The notes: generated by a model from the letters alone, not told the origin. Numbered from the stretch's first letter, positions 27,720-40,850 are shown. The stretch is DNA of 43,327 bases from Flavobacteriales bacterium (GCA_947487055.1 CANKVN010000007.1:1-43327), one strand, 5' to 3'. A program made the numbers and translations.

Positions 27720-30700
27720 TTGAGCACTACACAAAATAATAGGGTCTCATTTGGCAAAGTAAAACATGCCATCGACTACCCCGATTTTCTCGATGTGCAG
27801 CTAGCGTCGTTCCAGGAATTTTTCCAGCTCGACACGCCTGCCGACAAACGCGAAGGTGAAGGCCTTTTCATGGTTTTCCGTGAAAACTTCCCCATCACAG
27901 ATACCAGAAACATATTTGTACTGGAGTTCCTCGACTATTTCGTGGATCCACCCCGTTATACCCTTCATGAGTGCATTGAGCGTGGTTTAACCTATGCTGT
28001 GCCTCTCAAAGCAAAATTGAAATTGAGTTGTAATGATCCCGAACATGAAGATTTTAAAACCATTGTTCAGGATGTTTACTTAGGAACAATTCCTTACATG
28101 ACCCCCAATGGCACTTTCATTATTAATGGTGCTGAACGTGTTATTGTAAGCCAGTTGCACCGTTCTCCCGGTGTTTTCTTTGGTCAAAGCATTCACTCCA
28201 ACGGAACCAAATTGTATTCTGCAAGGGTTATCCCTTTTAAAGGTTCCTGGATTGAGTTTGCAACCGATGTGAATGCAGTAATGTATGCCTACATCGATCG
28301 CAAAAAGAAATTCCCTGTTACCACCCTGCTTCGTGCCATTGGATTCGAGAGTGATAAAGACATTCTTGATATCTTTGGTTTGAGCGAAGAAGTAAAAGTT
28401 AGCAAAACCGGCCTCAAAAAAGTGATTGGCCGCAAACTGGCAGCAAGGGTGTTACGCACCTGGATTGAAGATTTCGTGGATGAAGATACCGGTGAGGTAG
28501 TTTCCATCGAGCGAAATGAAGTTATCCTTGAACGTGATACCGTTCTTGCAGATGAACATATTGACGTAATTGTTGAAGCCGGTGTTAAAACCATTATCCT
28601 CAACAGTGAAAATACTGGTGACATCGATTTTGATATCATCTACAATACCCTGCAAAAAGATACTTCGAACAACGGAAAAGAAGCGTTGGAAGTTATCTAC
28701 CGCCAGCTGCGGAATGCAGATCCACCCGATGAAGAAACAGCAAGGGGAATCATAGAGCGTTTGTTCTTCTCAGACAAGCGTTATGATTTGGGTGATGTAG
28801 GTCGTTACCGTATTAATCAGAAATTGGGTCTGAACACCGCCATGGATGTGAAGGTGTTGACCAAAGAAGACATTATCAGCATCATCAAATTCCTGATCCA
28901 TTTGTACAATGGACAAGAAGCATTGGATGATATTGACCACTTGAGCAACCGCCGTGTTAGAACCGTAGGTGAACAGCTCTATGCCCAGTTTGGCGTAGGT
29001 TTGGCACGTATGGCACGTACCATTCGTGAGAAGATGAATATTCGCGACAACGAAGTATTCACCCCTCAGGATTTGGTTAATGCCCGTACCTTGAGCAGCG
29101 TAATCAACTCTTTCTTCGGAACCAACCAGCTTTCTCAGTTCCTGGATCAAATAAATCCTTTGGCTGAGATTACCCACAAACGCCGTCTTTCGGCACTGGG
29201 ACCTGGTGGTTTGAGCAGAGAGCGTGCCGGTTTTGAGGTTCGTGACGTACACTATACCCACTATGGCCGTTTGTGTACCATCGAAACTCCTGAAGGACCA
29301 AATATTGGTTTGATTTCTTCCCTTTGTGTACATGCTAAAATTAACAGCATGGGCTTTATCGAAACCCCATATAGAAGGGTTTTGGAAGGTAAAATCGAAG
29401 AAGGAATTACTTACCTGAGTGCGGAAGAAGAAGATGGAAAAACCATTGCACAGGCGAATGCCGAAGTAGATGCCAAAGGCAACTTCAAAACTGCATTGGT
29501 GAAAAGCCGCAAGGAAGGTGACTTCCCGCTGGTAGATCCATCTAAACTTGATTATATGGATGTAGCGCCTAACCAGATTGTATCGATTGCTGCCTCACTT
29601 ATTCCATTCTTGGAACACGATGATGCCAACCGTGCACTGATGGGTTCAAACATGCAACGTCAGGCTGTTCCGTTGATTAAACCGGAAGCACCTATCGTTG
29701 GTACCGGTCTTGAAGAAAAAGTAGCCCGTGATAGCCGCTCTTTGGTTAATTCCGAAGGAAATGGTGTTGTGGAATATGTGGATGCACGTGAAATCAGAAT
29801 TCGCTATGAGCACAACTCTGATGATGATTTGGTAAGCTTTACCGGTAACACAAAAACCTACCATTTAACCAAATTCCGCCGTACCAACCAAAACTCTTGT
29901 ATCAACCTTCACCCAATTGTTAAAAAAGGTGAAAAGGTTACCAAAGGTCAGGTGCTTTGCGAAGGTTACGCTACACAAGGCGGTGAACTTGCATTGGGCC
30001 GAAACTTGAAAGTGGCTTTCATGCCATGGCAGGGTTACAACTTTGAGGATGCAATTGTAATTTCTGAGAAAGTTGTTAAAGACGACTGGTACACCACCGT
30101 ATACATCACCGAGTTTGAATTGGAAGTTCGCGACACCAAACGTGGTGAAGAAGAATTAACCAATGATATCCCTAACGTGAGCGATGAAATGACCCGTAAT
30201 CTTGATGAAAACGGACTGATTCGCATCGGTGCTGAGGTGAAAGAAGGCGATATCCTTATTGGTAAAATTACCCCAAAAGGAGAAACCGAACCTTCACCAG
30301 AAGAAAAGCTGCTTAGGGCAATATTTGGAGACAAGGCAGGCGATGTTAAAGATGCTTCATTGAAAGCGCCTCCCGGTACCGATGGTGTTGTTATCGAGAA
30401 AAAATTGTTCAGCAAGAGCAAAAAGGATAAATCCATCCGCGCCAGCGACAAAGGCCGTCTTCAGAAATTGGAAGATGACCACAAGCGCGAAATGACTGAC
30501 CTGAAAGATGAGCTGGTTAAAAAATTGTTCCAGATTGTGAACGGAAAAACCAGCCAAGGTGTTTTCAACATGTACAGCGAAGAGCTTATCGGTAAGGGTA
30601 CTAAGTTTACCCAAAAGAACCTGATGGGCATCGATTACAATAACGTAAACTACCACAGCTGGACAGCAGACGCAGAAAGAAACGAACTGATTGTAAGGTC

Positions 30701-31523
30701 TTTGACCAATTATATCAACGTTTACAACGAAAGGGTAACCAACTTCAAACGCGAGCATTATGCTATCAGCGTTGGAGATGAATTGCCTACCGGTATTCTT
30801 CAAATGGCGAAGGTTTATGTTGCCACGAAGCGTAAGCTTAAGGTTGGTGATAAAATGGCAGGTCGTCACGGAAACAAGGGTATTGTAGCCCGTATCGTTC
30901 GTGAAGAGGATATGCCGTTCCTGGACGATGGAACCCCTGTAGACATCGTGTTGAATCCTTTGGGTGTACCTTCACGTATGAACCTGGGTCAGATTTACGA
31001 GACCGTTTTGGGCTGGGCCGGTAAACAACTGGGCGTGAAGTTTGCTACACCTATCTTTGATGGTGCCAGCAATGCTGAAATCTCTGAATGGACCGACAAA
31101 GCAGGTATTCCGAACAATGGATTGGTTTATTTGAACGATGGCTTATCCGGCCACAAGTTCGATCAGCCGACAACTGTAGGGATCATATACATGCTTAAAC
31201 TGGGTCACATGGTGGATGATAAGATGCACGCACGTTCAATCGGACCATACAGCTTGATTACCCAACAGCCGTTGGGTGGTAAGGCACAGTTTGGTGGTCA
31301 GCGTTTTGGTGAGATGGAAGTTTGGGCACTTGAAGCATTCGGTGCAGCGAACATTCTTCGTGAAATCCTGACTGTGAAGTCGGATGACATTACCGGACGT
31401 GCCAAGGCTTACGAAGCCATCGTGAAAGGTGAAAACCTGAGTAGTATCGGAACACCGGAATCCTTTAACGTGTTGGTTCACGAATTGAGGGGTCTGGGTC
31501 TGGAAGTTTCATTTATAGAATAA
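27720..31523 (+). CDS. rpoB: DNA-directed RNA polymerase subunit beta (TTG start)
   Basis: Full-length RpoB; in-frame TAA at 27705-27707 and no ATG before the conserved N-terminus, so TTG at 27720 is the likely start. Confidence 0.98.
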   Translation: MSTTQNNRVSFGKVKHAIDYPDFLDVQLASFQEFFQLDTPADKREGEGLFMVFRENFPITDTRNIFVLEFLDYFVDPPRYTLHECIERGLTYAVPLKAKLKLSCNDPEHEDFKTIVQDVYLGTIPYMTPNGTFIINGAERVIVSQLHRSPGVFFGQSIHSNGTKLYSARVIPFKGSWIEFATDVNAVMYAYIDRKKKFPVTTLLRAIGFESDKDILDIFGLSEEVKVSKTGLKKVIGRKLAARVLRTWIEDFVDEDTGEVVSIERNEVILERDTVLADEHIDVIVEAGVKTIILNSENTGDIDFDIIYNTLQKDTSNNGKEALEVIYRQLRNADPPDEETARGIIERLFFSDKRYDLGDVGRYRINQKLGLNTAMDVKVLTKEDIISIIKFLIHLYNGQEALDDIDHLSNRRVRTVGEQLYAQFGVGLARMARTIREKMNIRDNEVFTPQDLVNARTLSSVINSFFGTNQLSQFLDQINPLAEITHKRRLSALGPGGLSRERAGFEVRDVHYTHYGRLCTIETPEGPNIGLISSLCVHAKINSMGFIETPYRRVLEGKIEEGITYLSAEEEDGKTIAQANAEVDAKGNFKTALVKSRKEGDFPLVDPSKLDYMDVAPNQIVSIAASLIPFLEHDDANRALMGSNMQRQAVPLIKPEAPIVGTGLEEKVARDSRSLVNSEGNGVVEYVDAREIRIRYEHNSDDDLVSFTGNTKTYHLTKFRRTNQNSCINLHPIVKKGEKVTKGQVLCEGYATQGGELALGRNLKVAFMPWQGYNFEDAIVISEKVVKDDWYTTVYITEFELEVRDTKRGEEELTNDIPNVSDEMTRNLDENGLIRIGAEVKEGDILIGKITPKGETEPSPEEKLLRAIFGDKAGDVKDASLKAPPGTDGVVIEKKLFSKSKKDKSIRASDKGRLQKLEDDHKREMTDLKDELVKKLFQIVNGKTSQGVFNMYSEELIGKGTKFTQKNLMGIDYNNVNYHSWTADAERNELIVRSLTNYINVYNERVTNFKREHYAISVGDELPTGILQMAKVYVATKRKLKVGDKMAGRHGNKGIVARIVREEDMPFLDDGTPVDIVLNPLGVPSRMNLGQIYETVLGWAGKQLGVKFATPIFDGASNAEISEWTDKAGIPNNGLVYLNDGLSGHKFDQPTTVGIIYMLKLGHMVDDKMHARSIGPYSLITQQPLGGKAQFGGQRFGEMEVWALEAFGAANILREILTVKSDDITGRAKAYEAIVKGENLSSIGTPESFNVLVHELRGLGLEVSFIE

Positions 31524-31544
31524 TTCTGAGCGCAAGTCAGTAAC

Positions 31545-34500
31545 ATGCAAACACAAAAGAAAATTCAAAAAATCGGAAGCAATTTCAGCAAGATTCGTAT
31601 CTCGCTTGCTTCCCCCGAAAACATATTGCGCCGTAGTTTTGGTGAGGTTACCAAACCTGAAACCATCAACTACCGCAGCTACAAGCCTGAAATGGGCGGT
31701 CTGTTCTGCGAACGTATTTTTGGTCCTATCAAGGATTACGAATGTCATTGCGGCAAATACAAGCGTATTCGTTACAAAGGCATTGTATGTGATCGTTGCG
31801 GTGTAGAAGTAACCGAAAAGAAAGTACGTCGTGAGCGCATGGGACACATCAACCTGGTGGTTCCTGTTGCCCACATCTGGTATTTCCGCTCATTGCCCAA
31901 TAAAATTGGCTACCTGTTGGGATTGCCTACCAAAAAGCTTGACATGGTTATTTACTACGAGCGTTATGTAGTAATTCAGCCAGGTTCTGCTTCCAATGCC
32001 AATTACCTGGATCTTTTGACAGAAGAAGAATACCTGGATATTCAGGACTCTCTGCCAAAAGAAAACCAAATGCTGGATGACAATGATCCAAACAAGTTCA
32101 TTGCCCGCATGGGAGCTGAGGCATTAAATGACCTTCTGAGCCGCATCAATCTGGACAAACTGAGTTACGATTTGCGTAACCAGGCTGCTACAGAAACCAG
32201 CCAACAGCGTAAGCAAGAGGCTTTGAAGCGCCTGAAAGTTATTGAAGGATTCCGCAGTGCACAGCGTACCGGCGAAAATCGTCCTGAATGGATGATCATG
32301 AAAATGTTGCCTGTTATTCCACCGGAATTGCGTCCTTTGGTGCCATTGGAAGGTGGTCGTTTTGCGACTTCGGATCTTAACGACTTATACCGTAGGGTTA
32401 TCATCAGGAACAACCGTCTTAAGCGTTTGATCGAAATCAAAGCGCCTGAAGTGATTTTGCGTAACGAAAAGCGCATGCTTCAGGAAGCGGTAGATTCTTT
32501 GCTGGATAACACCCGTAGGGCAAGTGCTGTGAAAAGCGAAGGTAACCGTCCTCTGAAATCTTTGAGCGACATGCTTAAAGGTAAACAAGGTCGTTTCCGT
32601 CAAAACTTGCTCGGTAAGCGTGTGGATTACTCCGGCCGTTCTGTAATTGTGGTTGGACCAACCCTTAAACTGAACGAGTGCGGATTGCAAGAACATGGCT
32701 GCCGAGTTGTTCAAACCGTTTATCATCCGCAAGCTTATTGTGAGCGCGGTATCGTTAAAACAGTTAAAACAGCCAAAAAAATAGTAGAGAAAAAAGATCC
32801 GGTAATCTGGGATATTCTTGAAAATATTTTGAAAGGACATCCTGTTTTGCTTAACCGTGCTCCTACGCTTCACAGGTTGGGTATTCAGGCATTTCAGCCA
32901 AAATTGGTAGAAGGTAAAGCCATTCAGTTGCATCCTTTGGTATGTACCGGTTTCAACGCTGACTTTGACGGTGACCAAATGGCTGTGCACGTTCCTTTAG
33001 GAAATGCCGCAGTTGCTGAAGCTCAAATGCTGATGCTTGCATCACACAACATTCTTAACCCTGCCAATGGCTCTCCGGTAACAGTACCATCTCAGGATAT
33101 GATCTTGGGTCTTTACTACATCACCAAAGAGCGTATTGGTACCAAAGAACATCCTGTAAAAGGGGAAGGGCTTGTTTTTTATGGAGCTGAAGAGGCTATC
33201 ATTGCTTACAATGAAGGCCGTGTTGAGCTGCATGCTAAAATTAAGTGCCGCTTAAGGGTTAAGGAAAACGATGAATTCATGTGGAAAGTGATTGAAACTA
33301 CCATGGGTAGGGTTCTATTCAATCAGGTAGTTCCTAAGGAATACGGCTACATCAATGAATTGCTGAAAAAGAAAAACCTGAGGGATATTATCTCTGGTAT
33401 GATTAGGGTTGCCGGTGTTGCGAAAGCTGCCAACTTCCTGGATGCAATCAAAGGACTTGGTTTCCACTTTGCATTCCGCGGTGGACTGAGCTTTAACATG
33501 AGTTATGTGAAAATTCCCGACGATAAAGATGAGTTGGTTAAAAAAGCATACGAAGAAGTACTGGAAATTCAATCCAATGCGGATATGGGTTTCATTACCA
33601 ACAATGAACGTTATAACCAGGTAATTGACTTGTGGACCCGTGTGAACAACCAGTTGTCTCGCGTGTTGATCAAGGAACTCAGCTCTGATGACCAAGGTTT
33701 CAATCCTATCTTTATGATGCTGGATTCAGGAGCACGTGGTTCTAACGAACAGATTCGTCAGTTGGGCGGTATGCGTGGTCTGATGGCTAAACCCCAGAAG
33801 AGCAGTGGTGGCGGAACCGGTGATACCATCGAAAACCCCATTATTTCAAACTTTAAAGAAGGTTTGAACGTCCTTGAATACTTTATCTCTACGCACGGTG
33901 CTCGTAAAGGTTTGGCGGATACAGCTTTGAAAACAGCTGATGCCGGTTACCTGACACGTCGTTTGCATGATGTAGCCCAGGATGTAGTAATCTCAATACA
34001 AGATTGCGGTACCCTTCGTGGTATTGCTATGTCTGCAATCGTCAATAACGATGAAGTAGCAGAAAGCTTAAATGAACGTATCCTTGGACGTTGCCTGGTA
34101 GATGATATTTACCACCCAACAACCGGAGAACTTATGGGTGTTGCAGGTCAGGAAGTGAACGAAAAACTTGCTGCCGCCATCGATGAAGCCGGAATTGAGG
34201 AAGTGGAAATTCGCAGCGTACTTACCTGCGAAACACGCAACAGCGTTTGTGCAAAATGTTATGGCCGCAACCTGGCCACAGGTCGTATGGTGCAAGCCGG
34301 CGAAGCTGTTGGTGTAATTGCAGCCCAATCTATCGGTGAACCCGGAACCCAGCTTACCCTGCGTACATTCCACACCGGTGGTGCTGCGATGAACATTGCT
34401 GCTGAAAATACCTTGGAGACCAAGTATGATGGTGTTATCAACTTCGATAGCATGCGTACAATCAACAAAGAGGTTATGGATGACGAATCCAACAGCAAAA

Positions 34501-35846
34501 AGAAGGTTGAGATTGTGTTGGGCAGAAGTGGTGAAATCCGCATTTTGGATCCAAGAAGCAATAACGTTATCACCAGCTATAACGTGCCTTACGGTGCTCA
34601 GTTGATGGTGAAAGAAGGCGCTACTGTTAAAAAAGGTGAAAAGCTTTGTACTTGGGATCCATTTAACACCCTGATTATTGCTGATATTGATGGTACCGTA
34701 GATTACGAAAACATCATTGAAGGCGTAAACATGCGTGAAGAAGGTGATGAACAAACCGGATTGAGTGAACTGGTGATTGTAGAAAGCAAAGACAAAACCA
34801 AGGTTCCTGTAATCATCGTTCAGGGCAAAGGTGATGTAACCAAGCATTTCAACATGCCTACCGGGTCTATTCTGGTAGCCAAAGAGAAATCTAAGGTTAA
34901 AGCCGGTGATATTTTGGCTAAAATTCCTCGCAGTGCTACAAGAACCCGCGACATTACCGGTGGTTTGCCACGTGTAACAGAATTATTTGAAGCACGTAAC
35001 CCTTCTAACCCAGCGGTGGTAAGTGAAATTGACGGTGTTGTCACCTATGGTATCAGCAAACGTGGTAATCAGGAGATTATTGTTACCAGCAAAGACGGTG
35101 AACAAAAGCACTATCAGGTAGCATTAAGTAAACACATCCTTGTTCACGACGGCGATTTCGTTCGTGCTGGTCAGCCATTGAGCGACGGTGCCATCACACC
35201 ACAGGATATTCTTCGCATCGAAGGCCCTGGTGCTGTTCAACGCTATGTGTTGAATGGTATTCAGGAAGTATACCGTTTACAAGGTGTTAAAATCAACGAT
35301 AAACACATTGAAACCATTGTTAGGCAGATGATGCAGAAAATGGAAGTAAATGATCCAGGTGATACCCGCTTCCTAGAGGGAGAACTGGTAGATCGTTGGG
35401 ATCTTCAGCTGGAAAACGACTGGATTTGGGACAAAAAGGTGGTAACCGATGCTGGTGAAAGCACCAACATGCACCCAGGACAGATTGTTAGCCTGAAAGA
35501 TTTGCGTCAGGAAAACAGCGCTCTTCGTCGTCAAGACAAAAAAGTGGTTGATTTCCGCGATGCGGTATCGGCAACCGCTCAGCCAATGCTGATGGGTATC
35601 ACCAAAGCATCTTTGGGAACCCAGAGCTTCATGAGTGCTGCGTCGTTCCAGGAAACCACCAAGGTTCTGAACGAAGCTGCTATTGCCGGTAAGGTAGATG
35701 AACTGAAAGGCTTGAAGGAAAATGTAATTGTAGGTCACCTGATACCTGCCGGAACGGGCATGCGTAGCTGGGACAATGTTATTACAGGATCTAAAGAAGA
35801 GTACGATCGTCTCCTTGCATCTAAAATGGAAGCCGAAGAGGCATAA
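31545..35846 (+). CDS. rpoC: DNA-directed RNA polymerase subunit beta'
   Basis: [23 protein letters not shown] zinc site, [12 protein letters not shown] catalytic motif. Confidence 0.99.
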   Translation: MQTQKKIQKIGSNFSKIRISLASPENILRRSFGEVTKPETINYRSYKPEMGGLFCERIFGPIKDYECHCGKYKRIRYKGIVCDRCGVEVTEKKVRRERMGHINLVVPVAHIWYFRSLPNKIGYLLGLPTKKLDMVIYYERYVVIQPGSASNANYLDLLTEEEYLDIQDSLPKENQMLDDNDPNKFIARMGAEALNDLLSRINLDKLSYDLRNQAATETSQQRKQEALKRLKVIEGFRSAQRTGENRPEWMIMKMLPVIPPELRPLVPLEGGRFATSDLNDLYRRVIIRNNRLKRLIEIKAPEVILRNEKRMLQEAVDSLLDNTRRASAVKSEGNRPLKSLSDMLKGKQGRFRQNLLGKRVDYSGRSVIVVGPTLKLNECGLQEHGCRVVQTVYHPQAYCERGIVKTVKTAKKIVEKKDPVIWDILENILKGHPVLLNRAPTLHRLGIQAFQPKLVEGKAIQLHPLVCTGFNADFDGDQMAVHVPLGNAAVAEAQMLMLASHNILNPANGSPVTVPSQDMILGLYYITKERIGTKEHPVKGEGLVFYGAEEAIIAYNEGRVELHAKIKCRLRVKENDEFMWKVIETTMGRVLFNQVVPKEYGYINELLKKKNLRDIISGMIRVAGVAKAANFLDAIKGLGFHFAFRGGLSFNMSYVKIPDDKDELVKKAYEEVLEIQSNADMGFITNNERYNQVIDLWTRVNNQLSRVLIKELSSDDQGFNPIFMMLDSGARGSNEQIRQLGGMRGLMAKPQKSSGGGTGDTIENPIISNFKEGLNVLEYFISTHGARKGLADTALKTADAGYLTRRLHDVAQDVVISIQDCGTLRGIAMSAIVNNDEVAESLNERILGRCLVDDIYHPTTGELMGVAGQEVNEKLAAAIDEAGIEEVEIRSVLTCETRNSVCAKCYGRNLATGRMVQAGEAVGVIAAQSIGEPGTQLTLRTFHTGGAAMNIAAENTLETKYDGVINFDSMRTINKEVMDDESNSKKKVEIVLGRSGEIRILDPRSNNVITSYNVPYGAQLMVKEGATVKKGEKLCTWDPFNTLIIADIDGTVDYENIIEGVNMREEGDEQTGLSELVIVESKDKTKVPVIIVQGKGDVTKHFNMPTGSILVAKEKSKVKAGDILAKIPRSATRTRDITGGLPRVTELFEARNPSNPAVVSEIDGVVTYGISKRGNQEIIVTSKDGEQKHYQVALSKHILVHDGDFVRAGQPLSDGAITPQDILRIEGPGAVQRYVLNGIQEVYRLQGVKINDKHIETIVRQMMQKMEVNDPGDTRFLEGELVDRWDLQLENDWIWDKKVVTDAGESTNMHPGQIVSLKDLRQENSALRRQDKKVVDFRDAVSATAQPMLMGITKASLGTQSFMSAASFQETTKVLNEAAIAGKVDELKGLKENVIVGHLIPAGTGMRSWDNVITGSKEEYDRLLASKMEAEEA

Positions 35847-35864
35847 ACAACAAGATTCTATGAG

Positions 35865-35893
35865 AAAGCCGGTGGAAACACCGGCTTTTTTTT
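35865..35893 (+). terminator. Intrinsic terminator of rpoBC operon
   Basis: AAAGCCGGTG-GAAA-CACCGGCTTTTTTTT. Confidence 0.93.
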
Positions 35894-37646
35894 ATTGAAT
35901 AGAATGTGAAAGATGCTGAGTAGAATATAAATGAGCGTAGGCACCATTTAAGGCAACCAAAGACTCGTGGGTGCCTTCTTCTATTTTGTTGCCGGATTCC
36001 ATATAGATAATATGGTCCGCATGCTTAATGGTGCTTAATCGGTGAGCAATAACCAAGGAGGTGCGGCCGGAAAGCAGCTGTTTAATCGCACCTTGAATCA
36101 ATAATTCGGTTTTGCTGTCAATGTTGCTGGTGGCTTCGTCAAGGATAATTACCTTAGGATTGAAAGCCAGAGCCCTGATGAAGCTAACAAGTTGGCGTTG
36201 CCCTAAGCTTAACGACATGCCTCGTTCCATGACATTGAAGTTGAACTTGCCGGGAAGGTGCTGAATGAAATCATAGGCGCCAATGGTTTTGGCGGCATCG
36301 GTGATGGCTAAATCGGATATGTTATCGTTTTTTAAGCGGATATTGTCCGAAATACTGCCACTAAAAAGAAATACATCCTGCAAAACAGATACAATGTTGT
36401 TTCTCAAACTGGCAAGGTTATAATCGTCAATAGCAACATTATCAATGTAAATAGCTCCTTTTTGCTGGGTGTAAAAACGGCACAATAAGCTTACAATGGT
36501 TGTTTTGCCGGATCCTGTGTGTCCAACAATGGCGAGGGTATCACCAGGTTTAACCGTAAATGATAAGTCTTTAATGACCCAGTTTTCCCCTTCATAAGCA
36601 AACCAAACATTTTCAAAGCGTATTTCACCAACAATATTATCGGCAGTGATTTTACCCGATGTTTCTAGATTTTCTTTGTCATCCAACAATTGAAATATGC
36701 GTTCTGCAGCAACCATGCCCATCTGTATGTTGTTGAAACGGTCTGCGATGGCCCGTACCGGCCGGAAAAACAGGTTCACAAACATGATAAACGCGGTGAG
36801 TTCCCCGGGTTTTACGGTTAAATGCAGCATGCCGTTGGTGCCATACAAAACAATAATGGCGAGGGTGAGGGCAACCAGAAATTCCACCACAGGAAAAAAT
36901 ACGGCGTAATAGAAAATACCGCGAATATTGGCATCGCGATGTTGCTGATTGATTGTTTTGAATTTTTGCAATTCAGGACCCTGGCGGTTGAAAAGCTGCA
37001 CAATTTGCATGCCTGTTATGTGTTCCTGAAGGAACGCATTGAGCCTTGAAACTTCATTTCGTACCTGTTGGAAACTGTCGCGAACACCTTTTCGGAAGAT
37101 ATTGGCAGCCCACAACAAGATGGGAAGAACCAAGAGGCTTAAAAGTGTCAATTTCCAGCTCATCCACAGCATACATACCAGTATGATTATTATCTGAAAA
37201 GCATCTCCGGCAATGGTTATTAGCCCGGCTGAGAATAATTCCGTAACGGTTTCAATGTCACTAATGGTTCTTGTTACGGCGGTGCCTACAGGTGTCTTGT
37301 CAAAGAAATTTTGCCTTAGATGGATAAGGTGTTCATAGACATAATTCCGCATTCTTAGAATAACGTCTTGCCCTATTTTTTCGGCCAGGTAACTGTTGGT
37401 AAAACCCAAAATGGTTTGGGTTAATAACACCATCAAAATGAGCAATGACCACCAGCCCAAACCTGAAGTGTTGCCATTCATAATAAAAGTATCGATGGCA
37501 TGGCTGTAGAAATTGGGTTGAATAGCGGCCAGACAACTTTGTAAAATAGTCAGACAAATTGCCACATAAAACGCCCTGCGCTTTGGCAAAGCCAGCTGCA
37601 TAATGCGCTTTAATAATCGAAAGTTGAAGGATCCCGGTTTAACCAC
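35892..37646 (-). CDS. ABC transporter ATP-binding/permease (MsbA-like exporter), GTG start
   Basis: Six-TM N-half, Walker A GHTGSGKTT, signature LSLGQRQLVSFIRAL, Walker B VIILDEATSNID. Confidence 0.95.
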   Translation of the reverse strand: MVKPGSFNFRLLKRIMQLALPKRRAFYVAICLTILQSCLAAIQPNFYSHAIDTFIMNGNTSGLGWWSLLILMVLLTQTILGFTNSYLAEKIGQDVILRMRNYVYEHLIHLRQNFFDKTPVGTAVTRTISDIETVTELFSAGLITIAGDAFQIIIILVCMLWMSWKLTLLSLLVLPILLWAANIFRKGVRDSFQQVRNEVSRLNAFLQEHITGMQIVQLFNRQGPELQKFKTINQQHRDANIRGIFYYAVFFPVVEFLVALTLAIIVLYGTNGMLHLTVKPGELTAFIMFVNLFFRPVRAIADRFNNIQMGMVAAERIFQLLDDKENLETSGKITADNIVGEIRFENVWFAYEGENWVIKDLSFTVKPGDTLAIVGHTGSGKTTIVSLLCRFYTQQKGAIYIDNVAIDDYNLASLRNNIVSVLQDVFLFSGSISDNIRLKNDNISDLAITDAAKTIGAYDFIQHLPGKFNFNVMERGMSLSLGQRQLVSFIRALAFNPKVIILDEATSNIDSKTELLIQGAIKQLLSGRTSLVIAHRLSTIKHADHIIYMESGNKIEEGTHESLVALNGAYAHLYSTQHLSHSIQ

Positions 37647-37752
37647 TTAGATGAAATTGACGCAAAGTTAGGTTATACATTTACGGCACTGTGTAAAACT
37701 TTATTTCGCAATAAACTTGCGAACCCTTTTTACCCCTTTGTAATATTGCACT

Positions 37753-38370
37753 ATGGCCAACCACATCGCAATAGCAGGAAATATCGGGGCGGGAAAAACT
37801 ACGCTTACCAATCTGCTGGCGCGTCATTACGATTGGGAAATGCAACTGGAGGATATGGATGACAATCCTTATATCTCTGATTTCTACGAAGACATGCAGC
37901 GTTGGAGTTTTAACCTGCAGGTTTATTTTTTAAACACCCGCTGGAAACATATCCAGGAAATCCGAAAGGGTAAAAAAACGGTTATTCAGGATAGGACTAT
38001 CTATGAAGATGCCTACATCTTTGCGCCAAACCTGCATGCAATGGGTTTGATGAGTACCCGCGATTTTGAAAATTATAATGCCCTGTTTGAAAACATCAAC
38101 AAACAAATTACACCTCCTGATTTGTTGATTTACCTGAGGGCGGGAATTCCCAAGCTGGTTCACCAGATTCAAATGCGCGGCCGTGATTATGAAGATGCAA
38201 TCAGGCTTGATTACCTGAAGCGTTTGAATGAGCGTTACGAGGCATGGATTGGCGACTACAAAGGGAAGTTACTCATCTTTAATGTTGATGATATTGATTT
38301 CTCTGAAAATCCGGATCATGCCTCGCAAATTGTGCAACAGGTAGAAAGCACCCTGAACGGTCTCTTCTGA
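37753..38370 (+). CDS. Deoxynucleoside kinase (deoxyadenosine/deoxyguanosine kinase family)
   Basis: GNIGAGKTTLTNLLARH, QDRTIYEDAYIF, RGRDYEDAIRLDYLKRLNERYEAWI. Confidence 0.94.
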   Translation: MANHIAIAGNIGAGKTTLTNLLARHYDWEMQLEDMDDNPYISDFYEDMQRWSFNLQVYFLNTRWKHIQEIRKGKKTVIQDRTIYEDAYIFAPNLHAMGLMSTRDFENYNALFENINKQITPPDLLIYLRAGIPKLVHQIQMRGRDYEDAIRLDYLKRLNERYEAWIGDYKGKLLIFNVDDIDFSENPDHASQIVQQVESTLNGLF

Positions 38371-38804
38371 TGCCAATTAACACCCAGGTTTACATTACAC
38401 CGCTTACCGTTCGACCAGACGATATAGATATGTTTGGGCACGTACACAGCAGCCGCTATATGGATTATGTGCTTGCAGCTCGATTTGAACAAATGCATCG
38501 TTGTTATAAAATGCCCATGCAGGAGTTTCTGGATTGCCATTTGGGATGGTACCTTTCCAAAACAGAAATCCAATTTTTGCGCCCACTTAAACTGGGTGAC
38601 AGCATGAATGTGCATACCAATATTGTTGAGATGGCAGGGGCTGCGGTTAGGGTGGATTTCTCCATAAAACTGGCGAGTAATGGCAAAGTCAGTGCTGCCG
38701 GTTGGGCAAATTATGTGTTGGTTGACATTCATACAGGAAAGCCAAAAGCAATTCCTGACTGGGTAATTCAGCGATATTCATTGCCTAAAGATTCTAATCC
38801 TTAA
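38370..38804 (+). CDS. Acyl-CoA thioesterase (hotdog fold, 4-hydroxybenzoyl-CoA thioesterase-like)
   Basis: VRPDDIDMFGHVHSSRYMDYVLAARFE hotdog motif; starts in the upstream stop (TGATG). Confidence 0.88.
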   Translation: MPINTQVYITPLTVRPDDIDMFGHVHSSRYMDYVLAARFEQMHRCYKMPMQEFLDCHLGWYLSKTEIQFLRPLKLGDSMNVHTNIVEMAGAAVRVDFSIKLASNGKVSAAGWANYVLVDIHTGKPKAIPDWVIQRYSLPKDSNP

Positions 38805-38809
38805 CTTTG
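38802..38809 (+). promoter_or_regulatory. Predicted -7 element TAACTTTG before the BatA-like gene
   Basis: Exact TAnnTTTG, 4 nt upstream of the ATG; -33 only approximately matched. Confidence 0.4.
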
Positions 38810-38813
38810 TAAC

Positions 38814-40850
38814 ATGTCATTTCTATATCCGGTTTTTCTATCAGCACTGGCCGTATTGCTGATTCCGGTTATAGTCCATCTTTTTAGGTTTCGCAAATAC
38901 AAGACTGTACTGTTCACCAGGGTGCGGTTTCTAAGGGAAGTAGACATTGTTACCCAGCACAAAAGCCAGATTAAGCACCTCTTGACCCTTGCTATCCGCC
39001 TGATGGCTCTGGCAAGTCTGGTGCTGGCCTTTGCCATCCCAACCTGCAATGAAGCGCCGGTAATGGGGACGGGGAAAAAAGCAGTAAGTATTTTTATTGA
39101 TAATTCGTTCAGCATGGATAATGGGCGTGATGGAGAATTGTTGTTTGAAACGGCCAAAGAAAAAGCGAGGGCTATCATAAAATCTTACGGAGAAAACGGA
39201 ATTTTTCAAATAAGGTCTGTCCAAACTCCGGGCTCTCATTTGCGTTTTGTTCCTGCTACGGATGCCTTGGCCCATCTGGATGCGCTTAAAATATCCTCAG
39301 GTACACTGAAACTGGATCGTTTGCTCAACAATATCGCCGAAGATCTGGCGCAGCAGCCCGAAAAAACAGCAGCCTATGTTATTTCTGATTTTCAGGTGGG
39401 TTTTGTGGGTGATCCGGCTGTTGTGGAAGGGCTGAAAAAAACGTCGGTTACTTTTGTGAAGATAGCTGCTGAAAACCGCGAAAATATCAGCATTGATTCG
39501 GCTTGGCTGGAACAAACATTCATGATGCCGGGTGAGAAAAATACCCTTCGTTTTAAGGTAAGCAACCACACCAGAGAAGCCATTGAAGATTTGCCGGTGA
39601 AGCTAAACACAGAAAACAGCCTTATGGCAACCGCGCGGATAAATGTGGAAGCAGGAAAGTCTGCCGTTTCATCCATGCAGTTTACCCCGGAAAATAAAAT
39701 GCAATTGCCTGCTATACTTTCCATTGAAGAACCGGGAGCCTCGTTTGACAATGAATTGTATCTGAACCTAAGTCCGAACGGGATTAGGCAAATTATGGTA
39801 AAGGGCAGCAATCCATATGTTAATGCGGTTATAGAATCCCAATCGTTTTTGCGGAAAATAAATGCCGGTTCCGAGATTGTTCCTTCTGGTAATTCGGCCC
39901 AGGTATTGTTGTTGGTGGATGTTGAGGATGTTTCGGCATCGCAGGTTGCAAGTATAAAAAGCTGGATGATGGAAACTGGCGGTACCGTGATTGTTATCCC
40001 AACCATGCAGCTCAATGCCGGTGTGCTGCAGGAAGGGTTCGGATTGCCCCAGTTTTCTAAAAGCACAGAACCAATGAGGGTTGCAACATCAGGGTTTAGT
40101 CATCCGTTTTTCAATAAGATATTTTATAAAGTGCCTTCGCAAATCCAGGTTCCGGAAATAAAGGAATACCTAAGTTCCAAAGGAAGTGCGGGGGGCGGGG
40201 AGCCTGTTTTAGCGCTGGAGAATGGAGATCCTTTGTTGTTGAAATTCAACCAAGGCCGCGGTGTGCTTTATTTCTTTACTACACCATTCAACACCGGCAG
40301 CGGTAATCTGGTTAAGAGTACCTTGTTTCTTCCCATGCTCACCAATGCAATGCTGTCGGTAGAAAATCAAACCCAGCTGTATGGCGTTTTGGGGTCTAAA
40401 CAAGTAATGCCAATGCGCAATTATCGAGGTAACCAGGAGAAACCACCAATCTTGAAGTTAAAAGAACTAAGCATTATACCGGAGTTGAGTAAACTCCCTG
40501 ATGGCGATGGAATTTACCTGGGTACACAGCCCGAAATTGCCGGAAATTATCAGTTGTTTTCAAATAATGGTTCTGCGCCCGGTGAAATTATTTCCTTGAA
40601 TTATAATCGCTTAGAAAGCAATCCCAATATAGCAGTACCTGATATTATGCAAGCCTGGACCACCTCAAACAACATCAAATGGCTTGATGGTGATAAGGCT
40701 AATATTGCATTTGAAGCAAAACAGGCAGATAATACACAGTGGCGCTTGTTTATTTGGCTTGCTGCTGTTTTTTTCGCATTGGAAGTTGTAATCCTTGTGT
40801 TTTGGGATAAGATTGCACAAAACCGCATAAAACCAACCATGAATCCATGA
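38814..40850 (+). CDS. BatA/vWA-like membrane protein
   Basis: MSFLYPVFLSALAVLLIPVIVHLFRFRKYKTVLFTRVRFLRE (BatA N-terminal domain), vWA-like VSIFIDNSFSM, C-terminal TM. Confidence 0.9.
   Translation: MSFLYPVFLSALAVLLIPVIVHLFRFRKYKTVLFTRVRFLREVDIVTQHKSQIKHLLTLAIRLMALASLVLAFAIPTCNEAPVMGTGKKAVSIFIDNSFSMDNGRDGELLFETAKEKARAIIKSYGENGIFQIRSVQTPGSHLRFVPATDALAHLDALKISSGTLKLDRLLNNIAEDLAQQPEKTAAYVISDFQVGFVGDPAVVEGLKKTSVTFVKIAAENRENISIDSAWLEQTFMMPGEKNTLRFKVSNHTREAIEDLPVKLNTENSLMATARINVEAGKSAVSSMQFTPENKMQLPAILSIEEPGASFDNELYLNLSPNGIRQIMVKGSNPYVNAVIESQSFLRKINAGSEIVPSGNSAQVLLLVDVEDVSASQVASIKSWMMETGGTVIVIPTMQLNAGVLQEGFGLPQFSKSTEPMRVATSGFSHPFFNKIFYKVPSQIQVPEIKEYLSSKGSAGGGEPVLALENGDPLLLKFNQGRGVLYFFTTPFNTGSGNLVKSTLFLPMLTNAMLSVENQTQLYGVLGSKQVMPMRNYRGNQEKPPILKLKELSIIPELSKLPDGDGIYLGTQPEIAGNYQLFSNNGSAPGEIISLNYNRLESNPNIAVPDIMQAWTTSNNIKWLDGDKANIAFEAKQADNTQWRLFIWLAAVFFALEVVILVFWDKIAQNRIKPTMNP

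Noticed and set aside
34068-34847. 259-aa minus-strand ORF inside rpoC
   Set aside because: Fully antisense to highly conserved rpoC; composition lacks domain-like features and similar antisense ORFs occur in rpoB (28770-29333, 30357-30869) from codon bias
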